This document shows, in pieces, positions 8,489 through 20,033 of a stretch of DNA of 64,000 bases. The notes beneath the pieces are model-generated. The model searched no databases and was not told the DNA's origin. It saw only the letters and a list, made by a program, of their open reading frames with translations. Position 1 is the first letter of the stretch. Each line of letters starts with the position of its first letter. This stretch comes from Aerococcus viridans (GTDB lineage: Bacteria > Bacillota > Bacilli > Lactobacillales > Aerococcaceae), in NCBI RefSeq assembly GCF_002083135.2, contig NZ_NBTM02000001.1, positions 1,116,001 through 1,180,000 of the forward strand, given 5' to 3'. A program made the position numbers and the translations under genes.

Positions 8489-8517
8489 TTGCAATGGTAC
8501 CTATTCAAGTGTATTAT
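8489..8517 (+). promoter_or_regulatory. Promoter for the GntR regulator
   Basis: TTGCAA (8489-8494), a 17-base spacer, and TATTAT (8512-8517). Confidence 0.55.
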
Positions 8518-8526
8518 AAAAGATGA

Positions 8527-8546
8527 ACAATATTTCGGTATATTGT
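8527..8546. promoter_or_regulatory. Palindrome upstream of the GntR gene (possible auto-operator)
   Basis: ACAATAT (8527-8533), 6 bases (TTCGGT), ATATTGT (8540-8546). It lies just downstream of the -10 box and 23 bases before the start, a good site for autorepression. Its use by this regulator is inference. Confidence 0.45.
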
Positions 8547-8568
8547 ACTTTTTATAGGGGGTAAAACC

Positions 8569-9225
8569 GTGGCGAAGACTAAGAGCTATAAGGACATAGC
8601 ATATCAATACCTAAAGGAGCAAATCGATAGTAATTTGCTATTACCAGACACACACTTAAAAGAAGTGGAAATTGCAGAAACGCTAGGCATGAGTCGTACG
8701 CCGGTTCGAAAAGCCATGGCACAACTTGCTGAAGAAGATTATATTCGTATTGAACAATACAAGGGTGCGGTAGTAGCAAAAAATGCACTAAACGCACGAG
8801 CAATTGTGGAACGTCTACAATTTATTGAATTGTTAACTATGAATCTCTTCCAGCAAATGCAAAATAAAGATGTCCAAGTAGACACCGAACGAGTCGAAGA
8901 GTTGAAACAAATTATTTCTGAATCACTTGCAACATATGACTTGGAAACTTACTTTGATACTGAATTCAAAATGTTTACCTATTTGGTATCCTTCTATCCG
9001 AATTCATACTTTAGACAAGTTACCTTGAATACAATTCAACCCCTACATGAATTGTACATAAAAGAAGCCAAGGAGGATCACTCAACCTTCAAACGTGAAG
9101 CGAATGATTTAAAAGAAATCTATCCAACGATGTTGAAAGCTTTAGTGCATAAAGATTATGCGATGGCGCGTAAGCAAGCTCGCATCTGGATAAACCAATT
9201 AATTCTTTATCAAATCAACAAATAA
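8569..9225 (+). CDS. GntR-family transcriptional regulator (FCD-like)
   Basis: A 218-residue DNA-binding regulator. The N-terminal winged helix-turn-helix (about residues 8-70, with LKEVEIAETLGMSRTPVRKAMAQL) is typical of the FadR subgroup. The rest is an all-helical ligand domain of FCD type. The start is GTG 8569 behind TAGGGGG. The ligand and targets are unknown. No obvious metabolic partner is adjacent, so it may act mainly elsewhere. A palindrome sits in its own leader and a terminator follows directly. Confidence 0.85.
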   Translation: MAKTKSYKDIAYQYLKEQIDSNLLLPDTHLKEVEIAETLGMSRTPVRKAMAQLAEEDYIRIEQYKGAVVAKNALNARAIVERLQFIELLTMNLFQQMQNKDVQVDTERVEELKQIISESLATYDLETYFDTEFKMFTYLVSFYPNSYFRQVTLNTIQPLHELYIKEAKEDHSTFKREANDLKEIYPTMLKALVHKDYAMARKQARIWINQLILYQINK

Positions 9226-9232
9226 GCGAGAG

Positions 9233-9259
9233 AGACGAATCCTAAAAGGTTCGTCTTTT
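9233..9259 (+). terminator. Terminator after the GntR gene
   Basis: AGACGAA and TTCGTCT flank a CC/GG-closed loop, followed by TTTT. Confidence 0.75.
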
Positions 9260-9262
9260 CTT

Positions 9263-9857
9263 ATGGCATCAGCTTGTGATACACCTTGTCAGTTGAGCTC
9301 TTCAGAGCAGTCAGGTGTCCGCTTCAGATATAGTTTGCGTGATGTGCCATCACTACAACTGTATCTTCCATCTTATGAGCGAGTTAATGCTTTAGCATAT
9401 ACTCGCTCAAATGCGTTAGAAGTCTCCTGCCTTAGCGCTCTGAATCACATCCTATAATCGGGTTCGCTCGACCAGCTCAAGTCCACTTCAGACTAACTTG
9501 CAGGTGATTGCATCAGCTACTGCATTAGTCTTCCAGCGTTGTTGAGCTGAACGGTCCCGCTCACACCTTGTTTAATCGGGCTCCACAAACCAGAAATGAC
9601 TGCGTTTCAGATTAGTTTGCAACTGACTGCGTCAGTCACTTCATTAATCTTCCAACGTTATGAGTGAGTTGATGCTTTAGCATTTACTCACTTAAATGCG
9701 ATAGAAGTTCATTTCTACCGTTTTGTGTCCACCATGTTTCATCGGGTTCGCTCGACCAGCTCAAGTCCACTTCAGACTAACTTGCAGCTGATTGCATCAG
9801 CCACTGCATTAGTCCTCCAGCGTTGTTGAGCTGAACGGTCTCGCTCACACCTTGTTT
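9263..9857. repeat. Block of four related, foldable intergenic repeats
   Basis: About 595 bases with no credible gene. Two 117-base copies, 9457-9573 and 9741-9857, differ at only four positions that I can see. Two diverged copies (about 9285-9440 and 9574-9720) share the core with CTTCAGA, a TGAT/ATCA mini-hairpin, and TTCCA-CGTT. Each copy is an imperfect inverted repeat: in the 117-base type GACTAA pairs with TTAGTC and CAGCTCAA with TTGAGCTG. The diverged copies add GAGCGAGT/ACTCGCTC-type stems. The base composition is richer in G+C than the flanks. It looks like a genome-resident structured repeat family, not a CRISPR. Confidence 0.8.
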
Positions 9858-9880
9858 TCGTTGAACAGGTGTTCTATAAA
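9852..9880 (+). promoter_or_regulatory. Promoter for pcrA, -35 box inside the last repeat copy
   Basis: TTGTTT (9852-9857) is the final six bases of the last repeat copy. After 17 bases comes TATAAA (9875-9880), which is unique sequence. Confidence 0.5.
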
Positions 9881-9920
9881 TGGTATCCTTATCAATGAAA
9901 CTATACGGGAAGGTGGCCTA

Positions 9921-12467
9921 ATGATGGCATTGAATCAATTTACTAAGGGGCTTAATGATCGACAAAAGGAAGCTGTTGAGCATACCGAAGGGCCGCTATT
10001 AATTATGGCTGGTGCTGGTAGTGGGAAGACGCGTGTTTTGACTCACCGCATGGCCTATATTTTAAGTGAAAAAGATGTGAATCCTTGGAATATTCTATCG
10101 ATTACATTTACCAACAAGGCTGCTAAAGAAATGAAAGAACGGGTTTCAGCTCTAGTAGGTCCGGATGCTAATGATATGTGGGTATCCACTTTTCACTCTA
10201 TGTGTGTACGTATTTTAAGAAGAGAAGCTGAGGCAATTGGTTTTACCAGGTCCTTTACCATCGCTGATCCATCAGAACAACAAACACTTATCAAACGTAT
10301 TATTAAGGAATTAAACTTAGATAAGGATAAATTCTCTTATAAAATGTTATTAGGGCGTATTTCTGATGCGAAGAATAACTTAATGTTACCAGATGACTAC
10401 CGGCAAAATTATTCTGGGTATATAGAAGATGTGGTGGCAGATGTATACGAACGCTACCAAAAAGGTCTTCAAGCGGCGCAATCTTTCGATTTTGACGATT
10501 TAATTATGTATACCGTTAAATTATTTGATCAACAGCCTGATATTTTGAAATACTATCAACAAAAATTTCATTATATCCATGTAGATGAATATCAAGATAC
10601 CAACGAAGCCCAATATAAATTGGTCAAACACCTAGGTGACTACTTCCATAATGTGTGTGTAGTAGGAGATGCAGACCAGTCGATTTACGGGTGGCGTGGT
10701 GCTAATATGGAAAATATCTTGAACTTTGAAAAAGATTATCCAAATTCAACCACTATCCTACTAGAACAAAATTACCGGTCCACTAAAAATATTTTGCAAG
10801 CGGCCAATAATGTGATTAATAAAAATACTTATCGTAAAGATAAGACCCTATGGACAGACAACGATAAAGGGGAATTAATTTCTTATTACCGTGCCCAAAA
10901 TGAACGTGATGAGTCAAACTATGTTATCAGTAAAATTAAAACGGCTATTAATAATCAAAGCCTTAGCTACGGAGACTTTGCCATTCTATACAGAACCAAC
11001 GCCCAGTCTCGTGTAATGGAGGAAAATTTGGTCAAAGCCAACATGCCTTACCGAATCGTTGGAGGATTAAAGTTCTACGACCGTAAAGAAATAAAAGATA
11101 TCCTAGCCTACTTACGCTTACTTGCTAACCCGTCGGATAATCTATCATTTACCCGGATTATCAATGTACCAAAACGTGGTATTGGCCCAGGAACTTTGGA
11201 TAAATTAAATACTTTTGCTAGCCAACAGGGGATTTCTCTTTTACAGGCGGCATCACTAGTAGACCATTCGCCAATTACTGGTAAAGGTGCAACAAATTTA
11301 AAAGCTTTCGGCAAAATGATGGCCAATCTTCAAGCACAACGGGCCTTTTTACCTATCCAAGACTTGGTAGAAGAAGTCTTAGAAAAAACAGGTTATTTAA
11401 AAGATTTAGAAAATCAAAAAACATTGGAAGCTGACGCTCGTATTGAAAATATCCATGAGTTTATTTCGGTTACCCAAGAATTTGATAAACGTTGGGAAGC
11501 TGAAAGAGAAGAGCGGGAACAAGCAGCGCAAATTGAAGCTCAAGAAGAGGCAGACCGTCCAGCTGACCTACAAGATGCGAACCTGAACCAAGCTGATCCT
11601 AACCAAGAAGATGCCCCATTAAATCCAGATGGGACCTTTAATTTATTTGACTTAGAAGGCATTCAGGCAGAACTGGATAGTGTAATGGAGACCAATCCAG
11701 CTGAAGATGATGCTTTGATGGGCTTTATTACAGACTTATCATTAGTTTCTGATTTAGACAACCAACAATTGGACCAACAAGGGGAATTAACTTTGATGAC
11801 CCTTCATGCAGCTAAAGGGCTTGAATTCCCGGTTGTTTTCATTATCGGCATGGAAGAAGGCATGTTCCCATTAGCTCGCGCCGCTAAGGAAGAGTCTGAA
11901 CTTGAAGAAGAAAGACGACTAGCCTATGTAGGAATTACTCGGGCTGAACAAAAACTATATTTAACCAACTCATTATCCCGCTTGCTTTACGGGAAATACC
12001 AGTCCAATCCTGTTTCACGATTTATCGCAGAAATTGATGATGAATTACTAGATGACAGCGAAAATGAACGCTCTGTTTTCCAACCTAGAGGCCAATCAGA
12101 TTTACCATTTGGACATCATGCAGGTTCATCTTTTGATAGCTCGTCAAGCATTGCATCAACTTACGGTAGCAAACAAAGAAGAGCAGCTAACACCTATGAA
12201 AAGGCGAATGCCAAGTCATACTATGACCGGAAAAAAGAAGCCAAACGGTCAGTATTTGATCCGGTTACTGTCAATAAAGATATCGAAACAGTAGAGGGAC
12301 CAGTTACTTGGGCGATTGGTGATAAAGCCGTCCACAAAAAATGGGGTGTCGGGACTGTTGTAAAGGTACAAGGCGTCGGCAATGAACAAGAATTAGATAT
12401 TGCCTTCCCAAATCAAGGTATTAAGCGATTATTATCTGCTTTTGCCCCAATTCAAAAGCAAGCATAA
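9921..12467 (+). CDS. pcrA: ATP-dependent DNA helicase PcrA (UvrD/Rep family)
   Basis: An 848-residue superfamily 1A helicase acting in repair, plasmid rolling-circle replication and removal of recombinase filaments. Motifs in order: AGAGSGKT (Walker A), VDEYQDTN (motif II), GDADQSIYGWRGA (III), QNYRST (IV), LMTLHAAKGLEF (V), VGITRAEQ (VI). A C-terminal Tudor-like segment (GDKAVHKKWGVGTV) binds RNA polymerase in relatives. The start is ATG 9921 or 9924 behind GGGAAGGTGG. Upstream in-frame TTG at 9852 lies in the repeat and lacks a ribosome binding site. An acidic, Gln/Asn-rich insert of about 50 residues lies between motifs IV and V. It is the first gene of a pcrA-ligA-camS run. Confidence 0.96.
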   Translation: MMALNQFTKGLNDRQKEAVEHTEGPLLIMAGAGSGKTRVLTHRMAYILSEKDVNPWNILSITFTNKAAKEMKERVSALVGPDANDMWVSTFHSMCVRILRREAEAIGFTRSFTIADPSEQQTLIKRIIKELNLDKDKFSYKMLLGRISDAKNNLMLPDDYRQNYSGYIEDVVADVYERYQKGLQAAQSFDFDDLIMYTVKLFDQQPDILKYYQQKFHYIHVDEYQDTNEAQYKLVKHLGDYFHNVCVVGDADQSIYGWRGANMENILNFEKDYPNSTTILLEQNYRSTKNILQAANNVINKNTYRKDKTLWTDNDKGELISYYRAQNERDESNYVISKIKTAINNQSLSYGDFAILYRTNAQSRVMEENLVKANMPYRIVGGLKFYDRKEIKDILAYLRLLANPSDNLSFTRIINVPKRGIGPGTLDKLNTFASQQGISLLQAASLVDHSPITGKGATNLKAFGKMMANLQAQRAFLPIQDLVEEVLEKTGYLKDLENQKTLEADARIENIHEFISVTQEFDKRWEAEREEREQAAQIEAQEEADRPADLQDANLNQADPNQEDAPLNPDGTFNLFDLEGIQAELDSVMETNPAEDDALMGFITDLSLVSDLDNQQLDQQGELTLMTLHAAKGLEFPVVFIIGMEEGMFPLARAAKEESELEEERRLAYVGITRAEQKLYLTNSLSRLLYGKYQSNPVSRFIAEIDDELLDDSENERSVFQPRGQSDLPFGHHAGSSFDSSSSIASTYGSKQRRAANTYEKANAKSYYDRKKEAKRSVFDPVTVNKDIETVEGPVTWAIGDKAVHKKWGVGTVVKVQGVGNEQELDIAFPNQGIKRLLSAFAPIQKQA

Positions 12468-12496
12468 AGAAAAAACACGGAATAAAAGGAGATTGA

Positions 12497-14512
<2,016 letters not shown>

Positions 14513-14585
14513 TATAATAGACCAATAGAAGAAAATGGGAACTTGTGATTGGGGAGAATACCAAGTTAAGAAAGGGAATGTCGTA

Positions 14586-15722
14586 TTGAAAATCAAAAAA
14601 TTCAAAACCTTATCTATATTATTGGTGGCAACCTTGGCCCTAGCAGCCTGTCAAGATGACCAAGCGGATTCAACCGAATCAGCAGGTTCAGCCAGCCAAA
14701 CTTCATCTACTTCATCTAATAGTGAAGAACAACAAACTAAAACAGACCAATTATCAACAGAATATTATCCATCATATATTAGTGACGGTACTTATCAAGT
14801 CAATTCTGGTGCTGGTATCACTGCTGGAACATCTTCACAAGCCAATGCGGAAAACTTAGAGCGCGGTCTATATGACCTAGCTAAGAATATTTTCTCAACA
14901 GAGGACTATTCAATTCAAGAGGGCCAAGTAATTGGCGAAGACAAAACGATTGCCTTCTTAAAAGCACAATCTGATGAAAACCCAGAAGGATTAAATCCAT
15001 CAGGTGCACTCTCTGAAACACTCGATGGATATGAGCCTCGCTACTTAAATTCTATTATGGAATATGATGTTGTGGACCAAGATGGTAACGTAGCAGGTAT
15101 TTCAATCGGTTTGGGGATGAACTATTCGGACACCTTTAACTCTGAATCAGAAACACAAGAATTTGAAATCACATCCGAAGAGCGTATCGACCATGGGAAA
15201 CAAATGGCGGAAAAGATTGTAAGCAATATTCGTCAAGATGAAGCTTACGCCGATACGCCAATTCATGTGGCCATTTTTGAAAATGAGGAATCAGGTGATC
15301 TAGGTGGTGGTACTTATACCACAGATGCTGTTTCTTCAAGTGGCAACACTTTTGGTGACTGGTCGACTTATAATCAAGACTTCGTTGTTTATGACGTAGA
15401 CGATGCACCAAATGAAGAAGATACTGTATCCTTTACCCGTTTCCGTGACCGAATCCAGACCTTCTACCCGCAACTATCAGGTTTATCAGGGGTAGGATAC
15501 TATCAAGATAACGAACTGCAAAACGTTAATATTGTTATCAATAGTCAGTTTGATGGTTATAGTGAAGTTATTGCCTTGTCTCAGCAAGCAATTTCAACTG
15601 CTAGTTCAGTATTCAATAATAATATTGAGATTCAAATTCAAGTAGTGACCGCTGACGGTGTACGCGCCTTATTAACGAGAAATAAAGATTCAGATACCTT
15701 TGACTATGTATTAGTCGATTAA
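14586..15722 (+). CDS. camS: CamS-family sex-pheromone lipoprotein
   Basis: A 378-residue CamS homologue. In enterococci and staphylococci the CamS signal peptide is processed into a pheromone-like octapeptide, while the body is an extracellular lipoprotein. I choose TTG 14586 (ribosome binding site AAAGGGA, 14574-14580) over the ATG at 14535. This gives a compact signal peptide ending at lipobox LAAC, followed by a Ser/Thr/Gln-rich linker and the CamS domain (NGTY-like DGTYQVNSGAGI, RDRIQTFYPQLSG). It sits 73 bases after ligA, the usual Firmicute neighbourhood. A pheromone role here is inference. Confidence 0.88.
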   Translation: MKIKKFKTLSILLVATLALAACQDDQADSTESAGSASQTSSTSSNSEEQQTKTDQLSTEYYPSYISDGTYQVNSGAGITAGTSSQANAENLERGLYDLAKNIFSTEDYSIQEGQVIGEDKTIAFLKAQSDENPEGLNPSGALSETLDGYEPRYLNSIMEYDVVDQDGNVAGISIGLGMNYSDTFNSESETQEFEITSEERIDHGKQMAEKIVSNIRQDEAYADTPIHVAIFENEESGDLGGGTYTTDAVSSSGNTFGDWSTYNQDFVVYDVDDAPNEEDTVSFTRFRDRIQTFYPQLSGLSGVGYYQDNELQNVNIVINSQFDGYSEVIALSQQAISTASSVFNNNIEIQIQVVTADGVRALLTRNKDSDTFDYVLVD

Positions 15723-15929
15723 CATGTGTGATGTTTTGTGACATATCAATCTATTTTTCTTATTTGAAAAAGTAGTTGTCAGCTGTTTGCTAGCTGATAG
15801 CAATAGGAAAAATGAGCAAATCGATAGGCAAGTTTTAGTATAAAAGCTTGTCTATTGCCATTTATAAGCGGTTTTTAACTATAGAAGATTAAAATTATAA
15901 AAAAGCTACTCATGTAACCTTAATTTACA

Positions 15930-15958
15930 TTGTTGACTTGAGCGGTTTGTGCTAAAAT
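15930..15958 (+). promoter_or_regulatory. Promoter for gatCAB
   Basis: TTGTTG (15930-15935), a 17-base spacer, and TAAAAT (15953-15958), about 55 bases before gatC. Upstream, 15723-15929 holds an ATAGGCAAG/CTTGTCTAT hairpin near 15820-15855 with no T run. Confidence 0.55.
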
Positions 15959-16012
15959 AAAACAGGTAAAATAAGGCGAAAACTAAGCTGAAGAATGAAG
16001 GAGGAACCCGTT

Positions 16013-16318
16013 ATGTCAATTTCTGAAGAAGAAGTTAAACGGATTGCTAAATTAGCTAAATTCAAGGTTGAAGATGAAGATGTCGTTCACTTTACTGAAG
16101 AATTTGGGAATATTTTAAATATGATTGAAGAATTACAAGAAATCGATACTACAGATGTAGCGCCTATGTTTTGGGCAGTCGATTTTGAAAACGTGATGCG
16201 CGAAGATAAAGTTGTGAAAATGCAAACGCGTGATGAATTATTTATCAACGCCAAAACAACAGTCGATGGCTTTATCGAAGTGCCATCAATTATTGATACA
16301 GATGGAGGCGACGCTTAA
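16013..16318 (+). CDS. gatC: Asp-tRNA(Asn)/Glu-tRNA(Gln) amidotransferase subunit C
   Basis: A 101-residue GatC, the clamp subunit that stabilises the GatA-GatB complex making Gln-tRNA(Gln) and Asn-tRNA(Asn). The ATG at 16013 follows AAGGAGGAAC at the right distance. The in-frame ATG at 15995 is part of that ribosome binding site. Blocks EEEVKRIAKLAKFKV and FTEEFGNILNMIEEL are typical. Its stop overlaps the gatA start (TAATG), indicating translational coupling. Confidence 0.95.
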   Translation: MSISEEEVKRIAKLAKFKVEDEDVVHFTEEFGNILNMIEELQEIDTTDVAPMFWAVDFENVMREDKVVKMQTRDELFINAKTTVDGFIEVPSIIDTDGGDA

Positions 16319-17772
16319 TGGAAAAATTTACAGATACAATTCGCTCATTAAATGAGAAATTAGTAGCAGGCCAAGTGACATCTGTTGAACTAGTGGAAGA
16401 AGCTATCCGACGCATTAAAGCAGAAAATGACGTTATTAACGCTGTGATCACATTAGACGAAGAAAATGCTTTAGCTAAAGCCAAAGCATCTGACGAAAAA
16501 GGTTACTCCTCTGACCGACCATTACAAGGAATTCCGATTGGATTAAAAGACAATATTTTAACAAACGGTGTCACAACTACAGCAGCATCTAAAATGCTAG
16601 CTGACTTTGTACCAATTTATGATGCAACAGTTACTGAAAAATTAGCTGAAGCAGGTGCGATTAATATTGCCAAATTAAACATGGATGAATTCGCCATGGG
16701 TGGTTCAAATGAAACGTCTTATTTCGGCCCAGTTCGCAATCCATTCGATACAGACCGAGTACCAGGCGGTTCTTCAGGTGGTTCAGCAGCCGCTGTTTCA
16801 GCTGGCCAAGTGATGGCAACATTAGGTACCGATACAGGTGGTTCAATCCGTCAACCTGCGGCATACAACGGTATTGTAGGAATGAAACCTACTTACGGTC
16901 GTGTGTCACGTTGGGGCGTTATTTCTTTTGCTTCTTCATTAGACCAAGTTGGGCCAATGACGCGTACAGTTGAAGATAATGCGATTATGTTAGAAGCAAT
17001 TGCTGGTTATGATGACCATGATTCAACCTCAGCAAACATTGAAGTGCCTAACTATGTAGCTTCTATGAAAGATGGCGTTCAAGGTTTAACTGTTGGTGTA
17101 CCGGTAGAGTTCTTTGGTGACTCAGTTGACGAACAAGTTAAAGAACAAGTACGCGCATCAATCAAGCAATTAGAAAATGCTGGTGCAACTATTAAAGAGA
17201 TTAGCTTCGAAAATCTGAAATATGGTATTCCAGTTTACTATATCATTGCCTCTGCAGAAGCATCTTCAAACTTACAACGCTACGATGGTATCCGTTATGG
17301 TTACCGTGCAGAAAACTTCAATGACTTAGAAGAATTGTATGTAAATACAAGAACTGAAGGTTTTGGTGATGAAGTAAAACGTCGTTTGATGACAGGTACG
17401 TTCTCTATCGCATCAGAAAACTTCGACGAATACTTCATGAAAGCTGCTAAAGTACGTATGTTAATTAAAGAAGCATTTGATAGCATCTTCTCAGAAGTTG
17501 ATTTAATCGTATCACCAGTAACTACTGGTACTGCCTTTAAATTAGGTGAGAAAAATGATGATCCAATCGAAATGTACATGGCTGACTTATTAACAGTTCC
17601 TGTAAACTTAGCTGGACTACCTGGTTTATCAATGCCTGTTGGTTTTGACGACAAAGGTCTACCAATCGGTTTACAAATTATCGGGAACCGTTTCGAAGAA
17701 GAAAAAATTTACCGTGCAGCGTATGCTGTTGAACAAGTAAACGACGCTTATACTAAACATCCAGCAGAGTAA
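16318..17772 (+). CDS. gatA: Asp/Glu-tRNA amidotransferase subunit A
   Basis: A 484-residue glutaminase subunit of GatCAB, of the amidase-signature family. The Ser-Ser-Lys triad lies in GIPIGLKDN (Lys) and GGSSGGSAAAVSAG (Ser), with GTDTGGSIRQPA following. It produces ammonia from Gln that travels to GatB. It overlaps gatC by one base and is 15 bases from gatB. Normal length. Confidence 0.97.
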   Translation: MEKFTDTIRSLNEKLVAGQVTSVELVEEAIRRIKAENDVINAVITLDEENALAKAKASDEKGYSSDRPLQGIPIGLKDNILTNGVTTTAASKMLADFVPIYDATVTEKLAEAGAINIAKLNMDEFAMGGSNETSYFGPVRNPFDTDRVPGGSSGGSAAAVSAGQVMATLGTDTGGSIRQPAAYNGIVGMKPTYGRVSRWGVISFASSLDQVGPMTRTVEDNAIMLEAIAGYDDHDSTSANIEVPNYVASMKDGVQGLTVGVPVEFFGDSVDEQVKEQVRASIKQLENAGATIKEISFENLKYGIPVYYIIASAEASSNLQRYDGIRYGYRAENFNDLEELYVNTRTEGFGDEVKRRLMTGTFSIASENFDEYFMKAAKVRMLIKEAFDSIFSEVDLIVSPVTTGTAFKLGEKNDDPIEMYMADLLTVPVNLAGLPGLSMPVGFDDKGLPIGLQIIGNRFEEEKIYRAAYAVEQVNDAYTKHPAE

Positions 17773-17787
17773 GAGGGAGGAAATCGC

Positions 17788-19215
17788 ATGAATTACGAAA
17801 CAGTCATTGGACTTGAAGTCCATGTCGAATTAAAGACAGAATCAAAAATGTTCTCTCCATCTGCCGCTCACTTTGGAGCAGAACCTAACACAAACACAAA
17901 CGTTATCGACTTCGGTTACCCTGGTGTCTTACCAAAAATGAACCGTCGCGGTATTGAATTCGCTATTAAAGCGGCCTTAGCCTTAAACTGTGAAATCAAT
18001 CCAGTACAACACTTCGACCGTAAAAACTACTTCTACCCAGATAATCCAAAAGCCTTCCAAACAACTCAGTTATGGCAACCAATTGGTGAAAATGGTTGGA
18101 TTGAAATCGAAGTGAATGGTGAAACGAAAAAAATCCGTATCGAACGTCTTCACTTAGAAGAAGATGCCGGTAAAAACATTCATGGTGCTGGCGATTCATT
18201 AGTTGACTTAAACCGTCAAGGTACACCGTTATTAGAAATCGTATCTGAAGCAGATATGCGTTCACCAGAAGAAGCCTATGCTTACTTAGAAAAAATCCGT
18301 GAAATCATCCGTTTCACTGGCGTTTCTGATGTGAAAATGGAAGAAGGTTCAATGCGTTGTGACGCCAATATTTCTTTACGTCCTTACGGTCAAAAAGAAT
18401 TTGGTACCAAAAACGAATTGAAAAACTTGAACTCATTCAACTATGTTCGTAAAGGTCTTGCTTACGAAGAAAAACGTCAAGCACAAGTTTTAAATGCTGG
18501 TGGCGTGATTGAACAAGCGACTCGTCGTTACGATGAAAACACTGGTAAAACACAATTAATGCGTGTTAAAGAAGGGGCAGCGGATTACCGTTACTTCCCA
18601 GAACCAGACCTACCGCCATTTACAGTTTCTGACGCTTGGTTAGAAGAAATTCAAGCGACCCTACCAGAAATGCCGGCTGATCGTCGTAAACGTTATGTAG
18701 ATACATACGAATTACCTGAATATGACGCTCAAATCTTAACACAAACCTTAGAAATGTCTGATTTCTTTGATGCTACAGTGAAAGCTGGCGCTGATCCGAA
18801 ACAAGCTTCTAACTGGTTAATGGGTGAAGTGAATGCTTACATGAACGACAATGAAAAAGACTTAGACCAAATTGGTTTAACACCCGAATCATTAGCTGAA
18901 ATGATTGGCTTGATTGAAAATGGAACCATCTCAAGTAAACAAGCGAAGAAAGTATTCAAAGCCTTAGCAGATAAAGGTGGTTCAGCTAAAGAGGTTGTTG
19001 AAGCTGAGGGATTAGTACAATTATCTGATCCAGCACAATTGTTACCATTGATTACTGAAATCCTGGATAACAACCAACAATCAATTGACGACTACAAAGC
19101 TGGTAAGAAGAAAGCGACTGGTTTCTTAGTTGGTCAAATTATGAAAGCTACTAAGGGTCAGGCTAACCCACAAGTAGTAAACCAATTATTAACAGAAGAA
19201 TTAGATAAGCGCTAA
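17788..19215 (+). CDS. gatB: Asp/Glu-tRNA amidotransferase subunit B
   Basis: A 475-residue kinase/transamidase subunit that phosphorylates the misacylated Glu or Asp and amidates it. N-terminal [14 protein letters not shown], cradle-domain block [11 protein letters not shown], and C-terminal YqeY-like tail domain ([16 protein letters not shown]) are all visible. The start is ATG behind GAGGGAGG. It is the last gene of the operon and is followed by a terminator. Confidence 0.97.
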   Translation: MNYETVIGLEVHVELKTESKMFSPSAAHFGAEPNTNTNVIDFGYPGVLPKMNRRGIEFAIKAALALNCEINPVQHFDRKNYFYPDNPKAFQTTQLWQPIGENGWIEIEVNGETKKIRIERLHLEEDAGKNIHGAGDSLVDLNRQGTPLLEIVSEADMRSPEEAYAYLEKIREIIRFTGVSDVKMEEGSMRCDANISLRPYGQKEFGTKNELKNLNSFNYVRKGLAYEEKRQAQVLNAGGVIEQATRRYDENTGKTQLMRVKEGAADYRYFPEPDLPPFTVSDAWLEEIQATLPEMPADRRKRYVDTYELPEYDAQILTQTLEMSDFFDATVKAGADPKQASNWLMGEVNAYMNDNEKDLDQIGLTPESLAEMIGLIENGTISSKQAKKVFKALADKGGSAKEVVEAEGLVQLSDPAQLLPLITEILDNNQQSIDDYKAGKKKATGFLVGQIMKATKGQANPQVVNQLLTEELDKR

Positions 19216-19229
19216 TTTTGAACAAAAGA

Positions 19230-19274
19230 AAACATGTCTGGTCCATCAAATCGGTGAATCGGACATGTTTTTTT
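19230..19274 (+). terminator. Terminator of gatCAB
   Basis: AAACATGTC (19230-19238) pairs with GACATGTTT (19262-19270), followed by TTTTT. Confidence 0.85.
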
Positions 19275-19665
19275 ATCGTTAGTAAATGAATCGCAAAGTC
19301 TCTTGTTTACTCGCACCCTCAAATACTCTGATATGGTCAGTTATCCTTTCTAACTGTACAGGCATGCTAGGTAGTTCCAGCCTCAATCTTGCAAACGAAT
19401 CTCACAAACCTAAATTATTTAATAAGTAATTTAAAAATCTAACATTCTGTGAATCAAGCTAGCGATATCAATTAAGATATTTAAGGTATATTTAATTGTC
19501 CAAAGTTGGGGTAAAGCTGGTTACAGTTGAAATGTAAATATTGGCTGTTTTACCTAGCGAGCGAAGGGGGTTGACTGGGAAGGTTAAGGTAGAAAAAAAC
19601 CGTCAAATTAAGTAGTAAATATAAGCTAACAAAGGCTTGATACAAACCCAAGTTTTCTCTATGAC
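19275..19665. other. Non-coding gap, no recognised feature
   Basis: Nearly 400 bases without a credible ORF, repeat or RNA gene that I recognise. It precedes the promoter of the magnesium-riboswitch transcript. Confidence 0.5.
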
Positions 19666-19694
19666 TTGACAATGACTGTTAAAGTTTGTAAGCT
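19666..19694 (+). promoter_or_regulatory. Promoter for the M-box/mgtA transcript
   Basis: A perfect TTGACA at 19666, a 17-base spacer and a poor -10 (TAAGCT, 19689-19694). It is placed about 30 bases before the riboswitch core. Confidence 0.45.
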
Positions 19695-19714
19695 TATAGG
19701 TGTTGAAAAGAGAA

Positions 19715-19956
19715 TATGATTTGTTAGGCAGAGGCTCCTATACAAACACAGGCTACTGCCCAGAAACGTCCAGAGACGCCAATGGGTATAACAGGATCAT
19801 CCGAATAGAAGGAATTTCTAACGTAGCTAACAGTAATGTTTACGTTGTATAGTGCTAAAACTCCACGAAAAGATCGAATAACAAGAAGAGGTGTATACCC
19901 ATTTTTGTTGTGGATATTTAGAGTAGGCTCTCGCTAATTTTAGTGGGGGCTTTTTA
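19715..19956 (+). ncRNA. M-box (ykoK-type) magnesium riboswitch
   Basis: The leader matches the M-box consensus in order: GTTAGG...GAGGCTCCTATAC (19723-19743), CTACTGCCC (19754-19762), AACGTC-AGAGACGCC (about 19765-19780), AATGGGTATAACAGGATCA (19781-19799), and a closing region before a terminator. The downstream gene is a Mg2+-importing P-type ATPase, the usual client. High Mg2+ would favour the terminator at 19927 and shut expression. Confidence 0.9.
19927..19956 (+). terminator. Riboswitch expression-platform terminator
   Basis: GCTCTCGCTA (19927-19936) pairs with TAGTGGGGGC (19941-19950) using G-U pairs, followed by TTTTTAT. Confidence 0.75.
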
Positions 19957-20006
19957 TATTACGACAAATCTTCATTTTAACAAGTATAAAATGAGGAGGT
20001 ATTTTT

Positions 20007-20033
20007 ATGGTAAAAAGGTGTATCATTTCTTAG
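20007..20033 (+). CDS. Tiny ORF (MVKRCIIS) between M-box and mgtA
   Basis: An eight-codon ORF starting ATG 20007, with a very strong ribosome binding site GAGGAGGT (19993-20000). It ends 125 bases before mgtA, beyond the riboswitch terminator. It could be a translated leader peptide that adds a second control layer, as mgtL does in Salmonella (known there by a different mechanism), or it could be the stub of a lost gene. Function is unproven. Confidence 0.4.
   Translation: MVKRCIIS

Noticed and set aside
9263-9457. 64-codon frame inside the repeat block
   Set aside because: No ribosome binding site, and it lies inside diverged repeat sequence rich in palindromes.
9263-9857. CRISPR-like tandem repeats upstream of pcrA
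   Set aside because: Units are over 100 bases, only four, and lack short identical repeats with unique spacers. No cas genes are in the window.
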